From Cellulomonas avistercoris (GTDB taxonomy: Bacteria; Actinomycetota; Actinomycetes; Actinomycetales; Cellulomonadaceae), in contig NZ_JACSQV010000018.1 in assembly GCF_014836445.1 (NCBI RefSeq), positions 1-64,000 on the forward strand: 64,000 nt of DNA, in the 5' to 3' direction. The position numbers were made by a program, and so were the translations under genes. The notes under the pieces were generated by a model. The model ran no database searches. It was not told where the DNA came from and saw only the letters and a program-made list of their open reading frames with translations. This document shows, one piece after another, positions 45,408 to 53,443 of this stretch (position 1 is its first letter; every line of letters begins with the position of its first letter).

Positions 45408-48188
45408 TCAGACGAACCGCCACAGGTGGTCGGCCGTGCCGGTGTCGTCCCACACCAGGACCGCGGCGCCCTGCGTCGTCGACATGGCGTCGACGCCGAG
45501 CACCCGGCCGGTCGCGCTCTGCAGCCGGAAGTACCCGCCGGACCCGTACCGCAGCCGCCACCGCTGCGTGCTCGCGCCCGCGTCGGTGGTCGACACCGCA
45601 CGCCCGCCGTTGCCCGTGCCGTCGACGGCCAGCACCTTGCCCGTGTGCTGGTTGCGCAGCCGCAGCAGGCCGTCGCTGCCGAGCACCGCCGTCCACAGGT
45701 GGTCGGCCGTGCCCGTGTCGGCCCACTGCAGCACGCGCGCACCGTCGGCCGTCGACATGTCGGTGACGCCCAGCACCAGGCCGCTGTTCCGGTTCTGGAT
45801 GCGGCGCGCGCCGGTGGGCACGACGCGCCAGCGGTTGTCGGTGGTGCCGTCGTCGCCGGTCATGACGGCCTGCGTGCCCTGTGCGGTGCCGTTGCCCTGC
45901 ATGCCGAGCAGGCGCGACGTGTGCGCGTTGCGGACGCGGTGCGTGCCGTCGCCCGCGTCGAGCAGCGTCCAGCGGTGGTCGGCCGTGCCCGTGTCGCCCC
46001 ACTGCAGGACGCGCGCACCGTCGGCGGTCGACATGTTCTCGACGCCCAGCACCTTGCCGCTGTGCACGTTGCGCAGCTTGAGGCCGTCGCCGTCGGGCAC
46101 GAGCACCCAGTCGTGGTCGGCGGACCCGTTGTCGGACCACTGCAGCGCCAGGCCGCCGTCGGCCGTGGACATCGACGCGATGCCGAGCACCAGGCCGCTG
46201 GCCGCGTTGACCAGGCGGTACGGGCCGGACCCGCCCGCAGGGGTGCCGCCGGACCCGTTCGTGCGCCAGTAGACCGTGTAGTTGTGGCCGTGCGCGTCGT
46301 AGAACGGGCCGAGCGCGACGTCCTGGCCGTCGGCCCTCGCGGTGAACGCCAGCGCGGTGGCGCTGGTGCGGGTGACGGACGCGACGTCGAGCGCCGGCGG
46401 CCCGGACAGCGTGCGGTCGCCGTAGTTGCCGGACAGCACGGTGGGACCGAAGAAGACCGCGCCCACGCCGGGGTCGTCGTTCGTCGGCTCGACCCGCAAG
46501 GTCATCGGCAGCCGGACGCCGAGCGCGTCGCCCGCCGCCCAGGTGCGGGTGACCGACGCGTACGACCCCGGGGCGGCCGCGACGGCCAGCGCCGCACCGT
46601 TCAGGGTCAGCGAGGCCCCCGTGGCCCAGGACGGGATGCGCACCCGGACCGTCCAGGACCCCGACGGGCTCCCGCCGATGGTCAGCGTCGTGGTGTCCCC
46701 GACGGGGTACGTCGTCGCCTGCGTGACCGTCACGTCGCGGGCGGACCACGTCAGGGTCGACGGCATGAACAGGTTGACCGTCAGCGTCGTGCCCTCGAAG
46801 AAGTAGATCGAGTCCATGAGCTTGGTGTTGGTCTCGATCCCGGTGCCCTGGCAGCACCAGAACGTCGAGTAGGGCGTGGAGAACGTGCCGCCGCCCCAGG
46901 CCGGGCCGGTGGACGGCGTGCCGCGCCGGCCGCCGGGACGCAGCGGCGTGAAGTACGAGAAGCCGCCCATCGGGTCGGACGGGTTCTGACCGCCGAGCAG
47001 GTGGTTGAGCAGAGCCCGCTCGTAGTAGTCGAAGTAGCGCGCGTCGTCGGGGTCGAGCGTCCACAGCTCGCGCGTGAGCTTGAGCATGTTGTACGTGTTG
47101 CACTGCTCGGCCGTGTCGTTGTCGAGGTACGTCGAGATCGCGTTCGGGGGCCGGAAGTGCTCGGCCTCGCTGTTGCCGCCGATGGCGTACGTGTGCGCCC
47201 CGACGGTGATCGCCCAGGCGTTGCGGGCGATGTCCCGGTAGCGGGTCGTGCCGGTGGACTTGTACTCGCGTGCCGCCCCCACCCACTTGGGCACCTGCGT
47301 GTTGGCGTGCGACCCGTTCAGCTGGTCGCGGTTGGCGGCGAGCGGGTCGAACGACGCGGCGTGGTCGAAGCGCTGCGCCACGGTGAGCCAGCGCCGGTCG
47401 TCCGTCATGAGGTAGAGGTCGGCGAAGACCGCGTTCATGCCGCCGAACTCCACCCGCAGGGCGGTCTGCATCTGCGACTGCGACAGCCGGCCGGTGCGGG
47501 CGTCGACCCAGGCCGCGAACCGCAGCAGGACGTCGCGCGCCTGCGTGCTGCCCAGCAGCCGCCAGACGTCCAGCAGGCCGGCGAGCGTCTTGTGGATCGC
47601 GTAGTACGAGACGTTGCCGCTGCCGGTCTCGACGGCGTTGAAGTCGGACTCGGGGAAGCCGGACAGGTAGCCGGGGGTGAACCCGGCGGCGCCGTTGTTG
47701 GCCTGGCACTTCGCCAGCTCCGCGACCATGGTGGTGGCCTTGTCGCGGCACGTCGAGTCGCCGAGCACGGCCCACGCCTGGGCCCAGGCCGTGAGGAAGT
47801 GGCCCTGGCTGTGGGTGCGGAACGGGAAGCTCGGGGCCTCCCAGCCGCCGAGCGCCTGGGCGCCCTGCGTGGACAGCCGGTGGTTGGCGCGGAAGTTGTA
47901 GAGCAGCCGGTCGACGTCGACGCTGCGGAGGTACGCGAGCGTGCGGTCCTGGTTCTGGGTCCACCGGCTCGCGGCCAGACGCACCTGGCCGAGCTCGAAG
48001 GGCCGTGCGCGAGTGCCGATCTCGGCGCGTGCCAGCGGCGTCTCGGCGGCCAGCGCGCGGGGGAGGGGGCCGAGGTGCGGCCCGGCCGCGGCGACGAGTC
48101 CCGCGACGCCCGCGAGCTGGAGGAGGCGTCGGCGGGTGAGCGGTGCGCGTGGGTCGCCGCCTGCGTGCGGGTCGGGCTGCTGGGGCAT
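45408..48188 (-). CDS. Secreted GH127 beta-L-arabinofuranosidase with ricin-type repeats
   Basis: A 926-residue exported protein from the ATG at 48188. Twin-arginine signal: TRRRLLQLAGVAGLVAAAG (about 18-36), cleavage near ALAAE. GH127 (DUF1680) catalytic domain from about 60 to 600: the zinc site residues Glu and Cys in TAEQCNTYNML (about residue 360) and the catalytic Cys pair in FWCCQGTGIETN (about residue 446) are all present. A beta-rich region and then six or so beta-trefoil-type repeats (LRNQHTGKVLAVDGTG, VLGVENMSTADGARVLQW) make up residues about 625-926, a ricin-like carbohydrate-binding part. It releases L-arabinose from beta-linked arabinooligosaccharides outside the cell. Confidence 0.9.
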   Translation of the reverse strand: MPQQPDPHAGGDPRAPLTRRRLLQLAGVAGLVAAAGPHLGPLPRALAAETPLARAEIGTRARPFELGQVRLAASRWTQNQDRTLAYLRSVDVDRLLYNFRANHRLSTQGAQALGGWEAPSFPFRTHSQGHFLTAWAQAWAVLGDSTCRDKATTMVAELAKCQANNGAAGFTPGYLSGFPESDFNAVETGSGNVSYYAIHKTLAGLLDVWRLLGSTQARDVLLRFAAWVDARTGRLSQSQMQTALRVEFGGMNAVFADLYLMTDDRRWLTVAQRFDHAASFDPLAANRDQLNGSHANTQVPKWVGAAREYKSTGTTRYRDIARNAWAITVGAHTYAIGGNSEAEHFRPPNAISTYLDNDTAEQCNTYNMLKLTRELWTLDPDDARYFDYYERALLNHLLGGQNPSDPMGGFSYFTPLRPGGRRGTPSTGPAWGGGTFSTPYSTFWCCQGTGIETNTKLMDSIYFFEGTTLTVNLFMPSTLTWSARDVTVTQATTYPVGDTTTLTIGGSPSGSWTVRVRIPSWATGASLTLNGAALAVAAAPGSYASVTRTWAAGDALGVRLPMTLRVEPTNDDPGVGAVFFGPTVLSGNYGDRTLSGPPALDVASVTRTSATALAFTARADGQDVALGPFYDAHGHNYTVYWRTNGSGGTPAGGSGPYRLVNAASGLVLGIASMSTADGGLALQWSDNGSADHDWVLVPDGDGLKLRNVHSGKVLGVENMSTADGARVLQWGDTGTADHRWTLLDAGDGTHRVRNAHTSRLLGMQGNGTAQGTQAVMTGDDGTTDNRWRVVPTGARRIQNRNSGLVLGVTDMSTADGARVLQWADTGTADHLWTAVLGSDGLLRLRNQHTGKVLAVDGTGNGGRAVSTTDAGASTQRWRLRYGSGGYFRLQSATGRVLGVDAMSTTQGAAVLVWDDTGTADHLWRFV

Positions 48189-48286
48189 CGTCGGGACCTC
48201 TCCGTCGAGGTGGTGTGAACGATCACAACGTGACGCCGGTGAACGTAACCCCGCCCGCGGGGGGCCGTACACGCCCCGGCGGACGT

Positions 48287-48298
48287 CGAAACGCTTCG
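48287..48298. promoter_or_regulatory. CGAAACGCTTCG motif upstream of GH127
   Basis: CGAAACGCTTCG at 48287-48298 lies about 99 bp upstream of the GH127 start. It shares the AAACGCTT core with sites upstream of the GH48 and CBM2 genes and has partial dyad symmetry, as LacI-type operators do. Confidence 0.55.
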
Positions 48299-48327
48299 CA
48301 CGCGGATCCGGGCCTTGTGGTCCGCAC

Positions 48328-48367
48328 GGTTCTGTGGTTCATTAGTCGAGTAATGAACCACAGAACC
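48328..48367. promoter_or_regulatory. 17-bp inverted repeat upstream of the YtrA-type GntR operon
   Basis: GGTTCTGTGGTTCATTA (48328-48344) and its exact inverse (48351-48367) flank GTCGAG. It ends 17 bp before the regulator GTG. The inner GGTTCATTA/TAATGAACC is probably the operator of the GntR protein; the whole can also form a hairpin in the leader RNA. Confidence 0.75.
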
Positions 48368-48384
48368 AGCAGGAAGGGGTGACC

Positions 48385-48768
48385 GTGTTCGACGGCCGCG
48401 ACCCCGTGTACCTGCAGATCGCCGACCAGATCCGCCAGGACGTGCTCTCGGGTGCCCTGGGCGCCGAGGAGCAGGTCATGTCCACGACGCAGTACGCGAC
48501 GACGTTCCGCATCAACCCCGCGACGGCCGCCAAGGCCTTCGCGCAGCTCGTCGACGAGGGCGTGCTCTACAAGCGCCGCGGCGTCGGGATGTTCGTCGCG
48601 CCCGGCGCCCGCGAGCGGCTGCTCGCCGACGCCCGCGAGTCCTTCTTCACCGACACCGTCGACCCCGTCGCCGACGCCGCGCGCGTCCTCGGCATCGACG
48701 TCGAGGACGTCGTCGCCCGCCTGCGCGCCCGCGCCGCCACCCCCGCACCCGAGGGAGACCACCCATGA
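48385..48768 (+). CDS. GntR-family regulator, YtrA subfamily
   Basis: A 127-residue protein. The GTG at 48385 is preferred over 48379 because the AGGAAGG site is then 7 nt away. A GntR winged helix fills residues 1-75 (PVYLQIADQIRQDVLSGALGAEEQVMSTTQYATTFRINPATAAKAFAQLVDEGVLYKRRGVGMFV). It has only a short helical tail, which is the YtrA type that usually represses its own ABC-transporter operon. The ATG of the ATPase overlaps its stop. Confidence 0.9.
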   Translation: MFDGRDPVYLQIADQIRQDVLSGALGAEEQVMSTTQYATTFRINPATAAKAFAQLVDEGVLYKRRGVGMFVAPGARERLLADARESFFTDTVDPVADAARVLGIDVEDVVARLRARAATPAPEGDHP

Positions 48769-49694
48769 CCACGACGACCACCGGCTGGGGCGTCGAGCTG
48801 CGCGGCGTCACGCAGCGCTACGGCGACGTCGTCGCGCTCGACGACGTCACGCTGACCGTCCGCCCCGGCACCATCACCGGCCTGCTCGGCCGCAACGGCT
48901 CCGGCAAGTCGACGCTCGGCTCCCTGCTCGCCGCCTTCCGCCGCCCGACCGCGGGCCGCGTGCTCGTCGACGGCGAGGACCCGTGGGAGAACGAGCGGGT
49001 CGTGCCCGGCATCTGCTTCGTGCGGGAGTCGGGCGACGTCCTCGAGGACTACCCGCTCAAGGACAACCTCGCGTACGTCTCGGGTGCCCGCCCCACGTTC
49101 TCGCACGAGCTCGCGGGCGAGCTCATGGACCTGTTCGAGCTCGACCCCCGGCGCAAGCCGTCGAAGCTCTCGCGCGGCAAGAAGTCGGCCTTCGGCATCG
49201 TCCTCGGGCTCGCCGCGCGGGCCCCGCTGACGATCCTGGACGAGGTCCACCTGGGCCTCGACGCGCCCAGCCGGTACGCCTTCTACGAGACGCTGCTCGC
49301 GGACTACGCCGAGCACCCCCGCACCCTGATCCTCTCCAGCCACCTCATCGGCGAGATCGAGCAGCTGCTCGAGGACGTCGTCGTGCTCGACCGCGGACGC
49401 GTGCTCGTCGCGCAGGACGCGGAGACCCTGCGCGCGGAGGGGCTGGCCGTCACCGGGCCCGCCCCCGCGGTCGAGCAGTTCGTCGCCGGGCGCGACGTGC
49501 TCGCGACGCAGCGGCTCGGCGGGACGGTCCGGACCACCGTGCGCGGCGCTCTCGTGGAGGGCGACGAGCGCCGCGCACGGGACGCCGGGCTGGAGCTCGG
49601 CCCCGTGCCGCTGCAGGACCTCTTCGTGCACCTCACGGACCCGCAGCGCACCGGCTCGACGGTCGGGCCCGCGGACGGGGAGGTGGCCCGGTGA
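48765..49694 (+). CDS. ABC transporter ATPase of the YtrA-type operon
   Basis: A 309-residue protein. Walker A is LLGRNGSGKSTLGSL, Walker B LTILDEVHLGLDA and H-loop ILSSHLIGEIEQ. The signature is KLSRGKKSAFGI instead of LSGGQ. This atypical signature is seen in YtrB/BcrA-like ATPases of GntR-YtrA operons. The C-terminal 80 residues form a small extra domain. It is coupled to the membrane gene that follows by a GTGA overlap. It probably drives export or resistance to cell-wall-active compounds. Confidence 0.87.
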   Translation: MTTTTTGWGVELRGVTQRYGDVVALDDVTLTVRPGTITGLLGRNGSGKSTLGSLLAAFRRPTAGRVLVDGEDPWENERVVPGICFVRESGDVLEDYPLKDNLAYVSGARPTFSHELAGELMDLFELDPRRKPSKLSRGKKSAFGIVLGLAARAPLTILDEVHLGLDAPSRYAFYETLLADYAEHPRTLILSSHLIGEIEQLLEDVVVLDRGRVLVAQDAETLRAEGLAVTGPAPAVEQFVAGRDVLATQRLGGTVRTTVRGALVEGDERRARDAGLELGPVPLQDLFVHLTDPQRTGSTVGPADGEVAR

Positions 49695-50434
49695 CCGCCG
49701 CCGTCGCACCCCCGCGGGTCTCGCCCACCGCGCACACGGCCCGCCGCCTGGCGGTCGCCCTGCTGCAGATGGCCGGGTGGTTCTGGGGCATCGCGATCGT
49801 GGCGATCGTCGCCGGCAACGTCATCGGATGGGCCGTGGCGGGTGCCACCGACGTCTCCATCGCCATCTACGCCCGGCAGGCGGCCACGTGGTTCCCGTTC
49901 TCGCTGGCCATCATGCTCGTCGCCGCCTACCTGCGGGTGCACGTCGCCGCCGGCATGACACGGCGGAGCTTCGTCCGGGCCGCCCTGGTCGTCGAGGTCG
50001 GAGCCGGCCTCGCGTACGCCGCGGTCCTGACGGCCCTGGTCCTGGCCGAGCGGGCCGTGCACGACGCCCTCGGGTGGGACTCGGTCATCACGGAGGTCCA
50101 GGTCTCCGACGCGTCGTCGCCGGTCTGGGCGCTCTTCCTCGACCAGGCCGTGCCGTTCGTCCTGGGCAACCTGTCCGGGCTGCTCGTCGGTGTCGTGTAC
50201 CTCCGGGGCGGCGCGTGGTGGGGCACGCTCACGCTGCCGCTGACCGTGGGGCCGCTCGCGGTGTCGATGTACCTCGGCGGCGCGCGCCTCATGGAGCTGC
50301 CGGGCATCTGGACGACCGCGAGCGACACGCAGGTCCTCCTGCTCGGCGCCGGCGTGGGCGCGGTGTTCTGCCTCGTCACGGCACTGGTGTTCGCCGGCCT
50401 CGCCCGCCGCGCGCCCGTCACCGCGCGACCGTGA
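49691..50434 (+). CDS. Membrane component of the ABC system, paralogue 1
   Basis: A 247-residue protein with six hydrophobic segments (about 20-240). No family is recognised with certainty; it resembles ABC-2-type membrane subunits. Segments RVHVAAGMTRRSFVRAALVV and NLSGLLVGVVYLRGGAWWGTLTLPLTVGP recur in the next gene with high identity, so the two arose by duplication. The GTG at 49691 overlaps the ATPase stop. It probably forms the channel with its paralogue. Confidence 0.8.
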   Translation: MTAAVAPPRVSPTAHTARRLAVALLQMAGWFWGIAIVAIVAGNVIGWAVAGATDVSIAIYARQAATWFPFSLAIMLVAAYLRVHVAAGMTRRSFVRAALVVEVGAGLAYAAVLTALVLAERAVHDALGWDSVITEVQVSDASSPVWALFLDQAVPFVLGNLSGLLVGVVYLRGGAWWGTLTLPLTVGPLAVSMYLGGARLMELPGIWTTASDTQVLLLGAGVGAVFCLVTALVFAGLARRAPVTARP

Positions 50435-50508
50435 CCGCCCTCGCCGGCGTGACCTCCGAGCCGACCCCCGACCCGACCCCCGACCGCACGCACCAGGAAG
50501 GAGCCGCG

Positions 50509-51246
50509 ATGAGCACCGTCACCCCGACCGCGCCCCGTCGCGGACCCGTCGCGCACACGGTGCGCCGGCTCGGTCGGGCCAACCTCGTCACGCTCGCCTG
50601 GTTCTGGGCGGTCGTCACACCGTTCTTCGTCGTCCTCACGTTCGTGCTGGCGCGCATCGACGGCGAGCTCGACGCCGCCGTCATCCTGTACTCGCGCCAC
50701 GGGGCGATCTGGTTCCCCTTCGCGCAGGCCGTCATCGTCGTGGGCCTGATGCTGCGGGTCCACGTGGCCGCCGGCATGACGCGCCGCACCTTCGCCCGGG
50801 CGACGCTCCTGGTCGCCACGGGCACCGGTGCCGCCTACGCGGTGGTGCTCACGGCGCTCGCGGCGGTGGAGCGGGAGCTGCACCACGCCGCCGGCTGGGG
50901 CTGGCGGGTGGCCGACGCGATCCTCGCGGACGAGTCGTCCCCGGCGGGCCTGCTGCTGGCCGAGCTCGTGCTGGCGTGCGTCGTCGCCAACGTCTCCGGG
51001 CTGCTCGTGGGCGTCGTGTACCAGCGCGTCGGCGGGTGGTGGGGCACGCTCGCGCTGCCCCTGACCGCGGGCCCCGTGCTGCTGGTCCTGGCCCTGCTGA
51101 GCGGCTTCGCGGACGTGCCCGCCGGTCGTGGCTCGTGGGCCGCGGCCGCGCCGTGGCTGCTCGCCTGCCTCCTCGTCATCGCCCTGACGGCGGGTGCCCA
51201 CGCCGCCGTCACCTCCCGCGTCCCGGTGCGTCCGGCCACCCCGTAG
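50509..51246 (+). CDS. Membrane component of the ABC system, paralogue 2
   Basis: A 245-residue paralogue of the preceding gene, with six hydrophobic segments and the matching LRVHVAAGMTRRTFARATLLV and NVSGLLVGVVYQRVGGWWGTLALPLTAGP segments. The ATG at 50509 has GAAGGAG upstream. The two membrane subunits could form a heterodimer with the upstream ATPase. An 87-bp gap with a ribosome site leads to the second ATPase gene. Confidence 0.8.
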   Translation: MSTVTPTAPRRGPVAHTVRRLGRANLVTLAWFWAVVTPFFVVLTFVLARIDGELDAAVILYSRHGAIWFPFAQAVIVVGLMLRVHVAAGMTRRTFARATLLVATGTGAAYAVVLTALAAVERELHHAAGWGWRVADAILADESSPAGLLLAELVLACVVANVSGLLVGVVYQRVGGWWGTLALPLTAGPVLLVLALLSGFADVPAGRGSWAAAAPWLLACLLVIALTAGAHAAVTSRVPVRPATP

Positions 51247-51333
51247 CCCTGCACCACGTCACCACGGAGCCCGCCACCGGCCGGCCTTGCGGCACCGCAC
51301 ACCCCGCGTCCCACCCCGTCACCAGGAGGCACC

Positions 51334-52293
51334 ATGAGCACCACCCCGGTCGTCCGGGCCGAGCACCTGCGCAAGGCGTACGGCAGCACGCTCGCCGTCG
51401 CGGACGTGTCCCTGACCGTCGAGCGCGGCGAGATCTACGGCGTCCTCGGGCGCAACGGCGCCGGCAAGACCACGACGGTCGAGATGATCGCGGGCCTGCG
51501 CCGCCCCGACGCGGGCACGGTGAGCGTCCTCGGGCTCGACCCGACGACGCAGGCTGCCGCGCTGCACGAGAAGGTCGGCCTGCAGCTGCAGGAGTCGGCG
51601 CTGCCCGACCGGCTGCGCGTCCAGGAGGCGCTCGAGCTGTACGCGTCCTTCTACTCGGCACCCGCCGACCCCGCGGACCTGCTCGACCTGCTCGGGCTCA
51701 CCGCCAAGCGGGACGCGGCGTTCAAGGACCTGTCCGGGGGGCAGAAGCAGCGCCTGTCGGTCGCGCTCGCGCTCGTCGGGCGGCCCGAGCTCGCGATCCT
51801 CGACGAGCTGACGACGGGCCTCGACCCGCACGCGCGCCGCGAGACGTGGGCCGTCGTCGAGGCGATCCGCGACGCGGGCGTCACCATCGTGCTCGTCACG
51901 CACCTCATGGAGGAGGCGGAGCGGCTGTGCGACCGGATCGCGCTCATCGCCGCGGGCCGCGTCGCCGCGGTCGGGACGCCGGACCAGATCGTCGGCCTCG
52001 CACAGGGCGAGCACGTGCTGCGCGTGCGCCCCGACGTGCCGGTCGCCGACGGCGTGCTGCTGGGTGCGCTCGCGGGGGTGCCCGGGGTGCGCGAGGCGGT
52101 GGTCGAGGACCGCGAGCTGGTGGTCCGCGGCGGCGGTGCCGTCGTGCAGGGTGTGCTCGTCGCGCTCGCCCGTCACGACGTCACGACGCACGACGTCCGT
52201 CTGGAGCGCGCGTCCCTCGAGGACGCGTTCGTCTCCCTCACCGGTGCCGAGGGCGCCGGACCCGAGCTCGCCACGACCGCCGCGGAGGTGTGA
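51334..52293 (+). CDS. ABC-2 exporter ATPase (second ATPase of the operon)
   Basis: A 319-residue protein. Walker A is VLGRNGAGKTTTVEMI, signature DLSGGQKQRLSVALAL, Walker B LAILDELTTGLDP, H-loop IVLVTHLMEEAERL. The C-terminal about 90 residues form a small domain as in DrrA/YhaQ-type exporters. It is followed 1 nt later by its ABC-2 permease. Unlike the first ATPase of the operon, its signature is canonical, so the two probably serve different transporters. Confidence 0.9.
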   Translation: MSTTPVVRAEHLRKAYGSTLAVADVSLTVERGEIYGVLGRNGAGKTTTVEMIAGLRRPDAGTVSVLGLDPTTQAAALHEKVGLQLQESALPDRLRVQEALELYASFYSAPADPADLLDLLGLTAKRDAAFKDLSGGQKQRLSVALALVGRPELAILDELTTGLDPHARRETWAVVEAIRDAGVTIVLVTHLMEEAERLCDRIALIAAGRVAAVGTPDQIVGLAQGEHVLRVRPDVPVADGVLLGALAGVPGVREAVVEDRELVVRGGGAVVQGVLVALARHDVTTHDVRLERASLEDAFVSLTGAEGAGPELATTAAEV

Positions 52294-52294
52294 C

Positions 52295-53149
52295 ATGACC
52301 CCGACCCCGACCCCGACGCCCACCCCGACCGCCACCCCTGCCGCCGCACGGCGCGGCGCGCTGGCCCCCGCGCCGGCCACGGAGCACCGTCGCGGCGGTG
52401 CCCTGGCCCGGATGATCGTCTCGGAGGCGCGTCTGCTCGTCCGGGACCCCGCCGCGGCGTTCTTCTCGCTCGGCTTCCCGGTCGTGCTCCTGACGGTGCT
52501 GGGCCTCGTGATGCCCTGGGCGGACGACCCCTTCAGCGACCAGGACCCGCTGCTCGCGCAGATCACCGCGATCACGGGGTACACGCCGATCGTGCTGAGC
52601 CTGGCGATCGCGACGATCGGCCTGTCGAGCTTCCCCGTCACGGTGGCCACCTACCGCCAGCGCGGCGTGCTGCGCCGGCTGTCGACGACACCGGTCGGCC
52701 CGGCGCGGCTGCTGGTCGCCCAGGTGCTGGTCAACCTCGCGGCGCTCGTGGTGGCGGCGGCACTCGCGCTCGTGTCGGCCGTCGTCGTGCTCGACATCGA
52801 GCTACCGCGCCAGCCGTGGACGGTCGCGCTGGCGTTCCTGCTCGCGGTGCTGTCGGTCTTCGGGCTCGGCGCGCTCATCGCGGCCCGGGCGGCGACGACG
52901 GGGGCGGCCAACGGGCTGGGCATGACGGCCTACTTCGTCAGCCTGTTCTTCGCGGGCGTGTGGCTGCCGCTGCCGATCATGCCGGAGGCCGTCCAGACGG
53001 TCGCCACCTACCTGCCGCTCGGCGCCGCCACCCAGGCGATGACCGACGCGTGGGTCGGTGCGCCGTTCCCGACGCAGCAGATGGTCGTCATGGCGCTGTG
53101 GGCGGCCGTCGCGACGCCGGTGGCGGTGCGCATCTTCCGCTGGAGCTGA
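52295..53149 (+). CDS. ABC-2 type exporter permease
   Basis: A 284-residue membrane protein. A Thr/Pro-rich start ([10 protein letters not shown]) is followed by six hydrophobic segments. The ABC-2 pattern appears in 'VTVATYRQRGVLRRLSTTPVGPARLLVAQVLVNL' and 'TGAANGLGMTAYFVSLFFAGVWLPLPIMPEAVQTVATYLPLGAATQAM'. It forms an exporter with the preceding ATPase. Drug-efflux members share this layout, but the cargo here is unknown. Confidence 0.9.
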   Translation: MTPTPTPTPTPTATPAAARRGALAPAPATEHRRGGALARMIVSEARLLVRDPAAAFFSLGFPVVLLTVLGLVMPWADDPFSDQDPLLAQITAITGYTPIVLSLAIATIGLSSFPVTVATYRQRGVLRRLSTTPVGPARLLVAQVLVNLAALVVAAALALVSAVVVLDIELPRQPWTVALAFLLAVLSVFGLGALIAARAATTGAANGLGMTAYFVSLFFAGVWLPLPIMPEAVQTVATYLPLGAATQAMTDAWVGAPFPTQQMVVMALWAAVATPVAVRIFRWS

Positions 53150-53165
53150 CGGAGCGAGCACGTGC

Positions 53166-53200
53166 GACGGCGCGTCACCCCGACCGGGTGGCGCGCCGTC
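53166..53200 (+). terminator. Terminator after the GntR/ABC operon
   Basis: GACGGCGCGTCACCC and GGGTGGCGCGCCGTC form a long stem with one small internal mismatch, 17 bp after the last stop of the operon. Confidence 0.7.
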
Positions 53201-53243
53201 CGCGTGCGCGCGCCTGGTCGCGCTCCCACGAGGTCCTGTCCCT

Positions 53244-53253
53244 AAGCGTTTCG
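53244..53253. promoter_or_regulatory. AAGCGTTTCG motif upstream of the GH48 gene
   Basis: AAGCGTTTCG at 53244-53253 is the reverse complement of CGAAACGCTT. It lies about 190 bp before the GH48 start in a 295-bp gap that otherwise holds only the upstream terminator and a weak ribosome site. Confidence 0.55.
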
Positions 53254-53443
53254 CCACCTGGACGACGCCCGCGCGCGTGAAGAGAGTGAGCGACGTCCAG
53301 ACCGCTCGCCGCGGTGCGCGAAGACGCGCCACCGGCTCGCGGTCCGTTCCTTCTCGCAGGACTGGCGACGGCACCGAGGCCGCCGGCAGGTTCCACGGCG
53401 GCACCGAGGCCGTGCGTGGTCGACGCCAAGAAAGGTACGGAAG

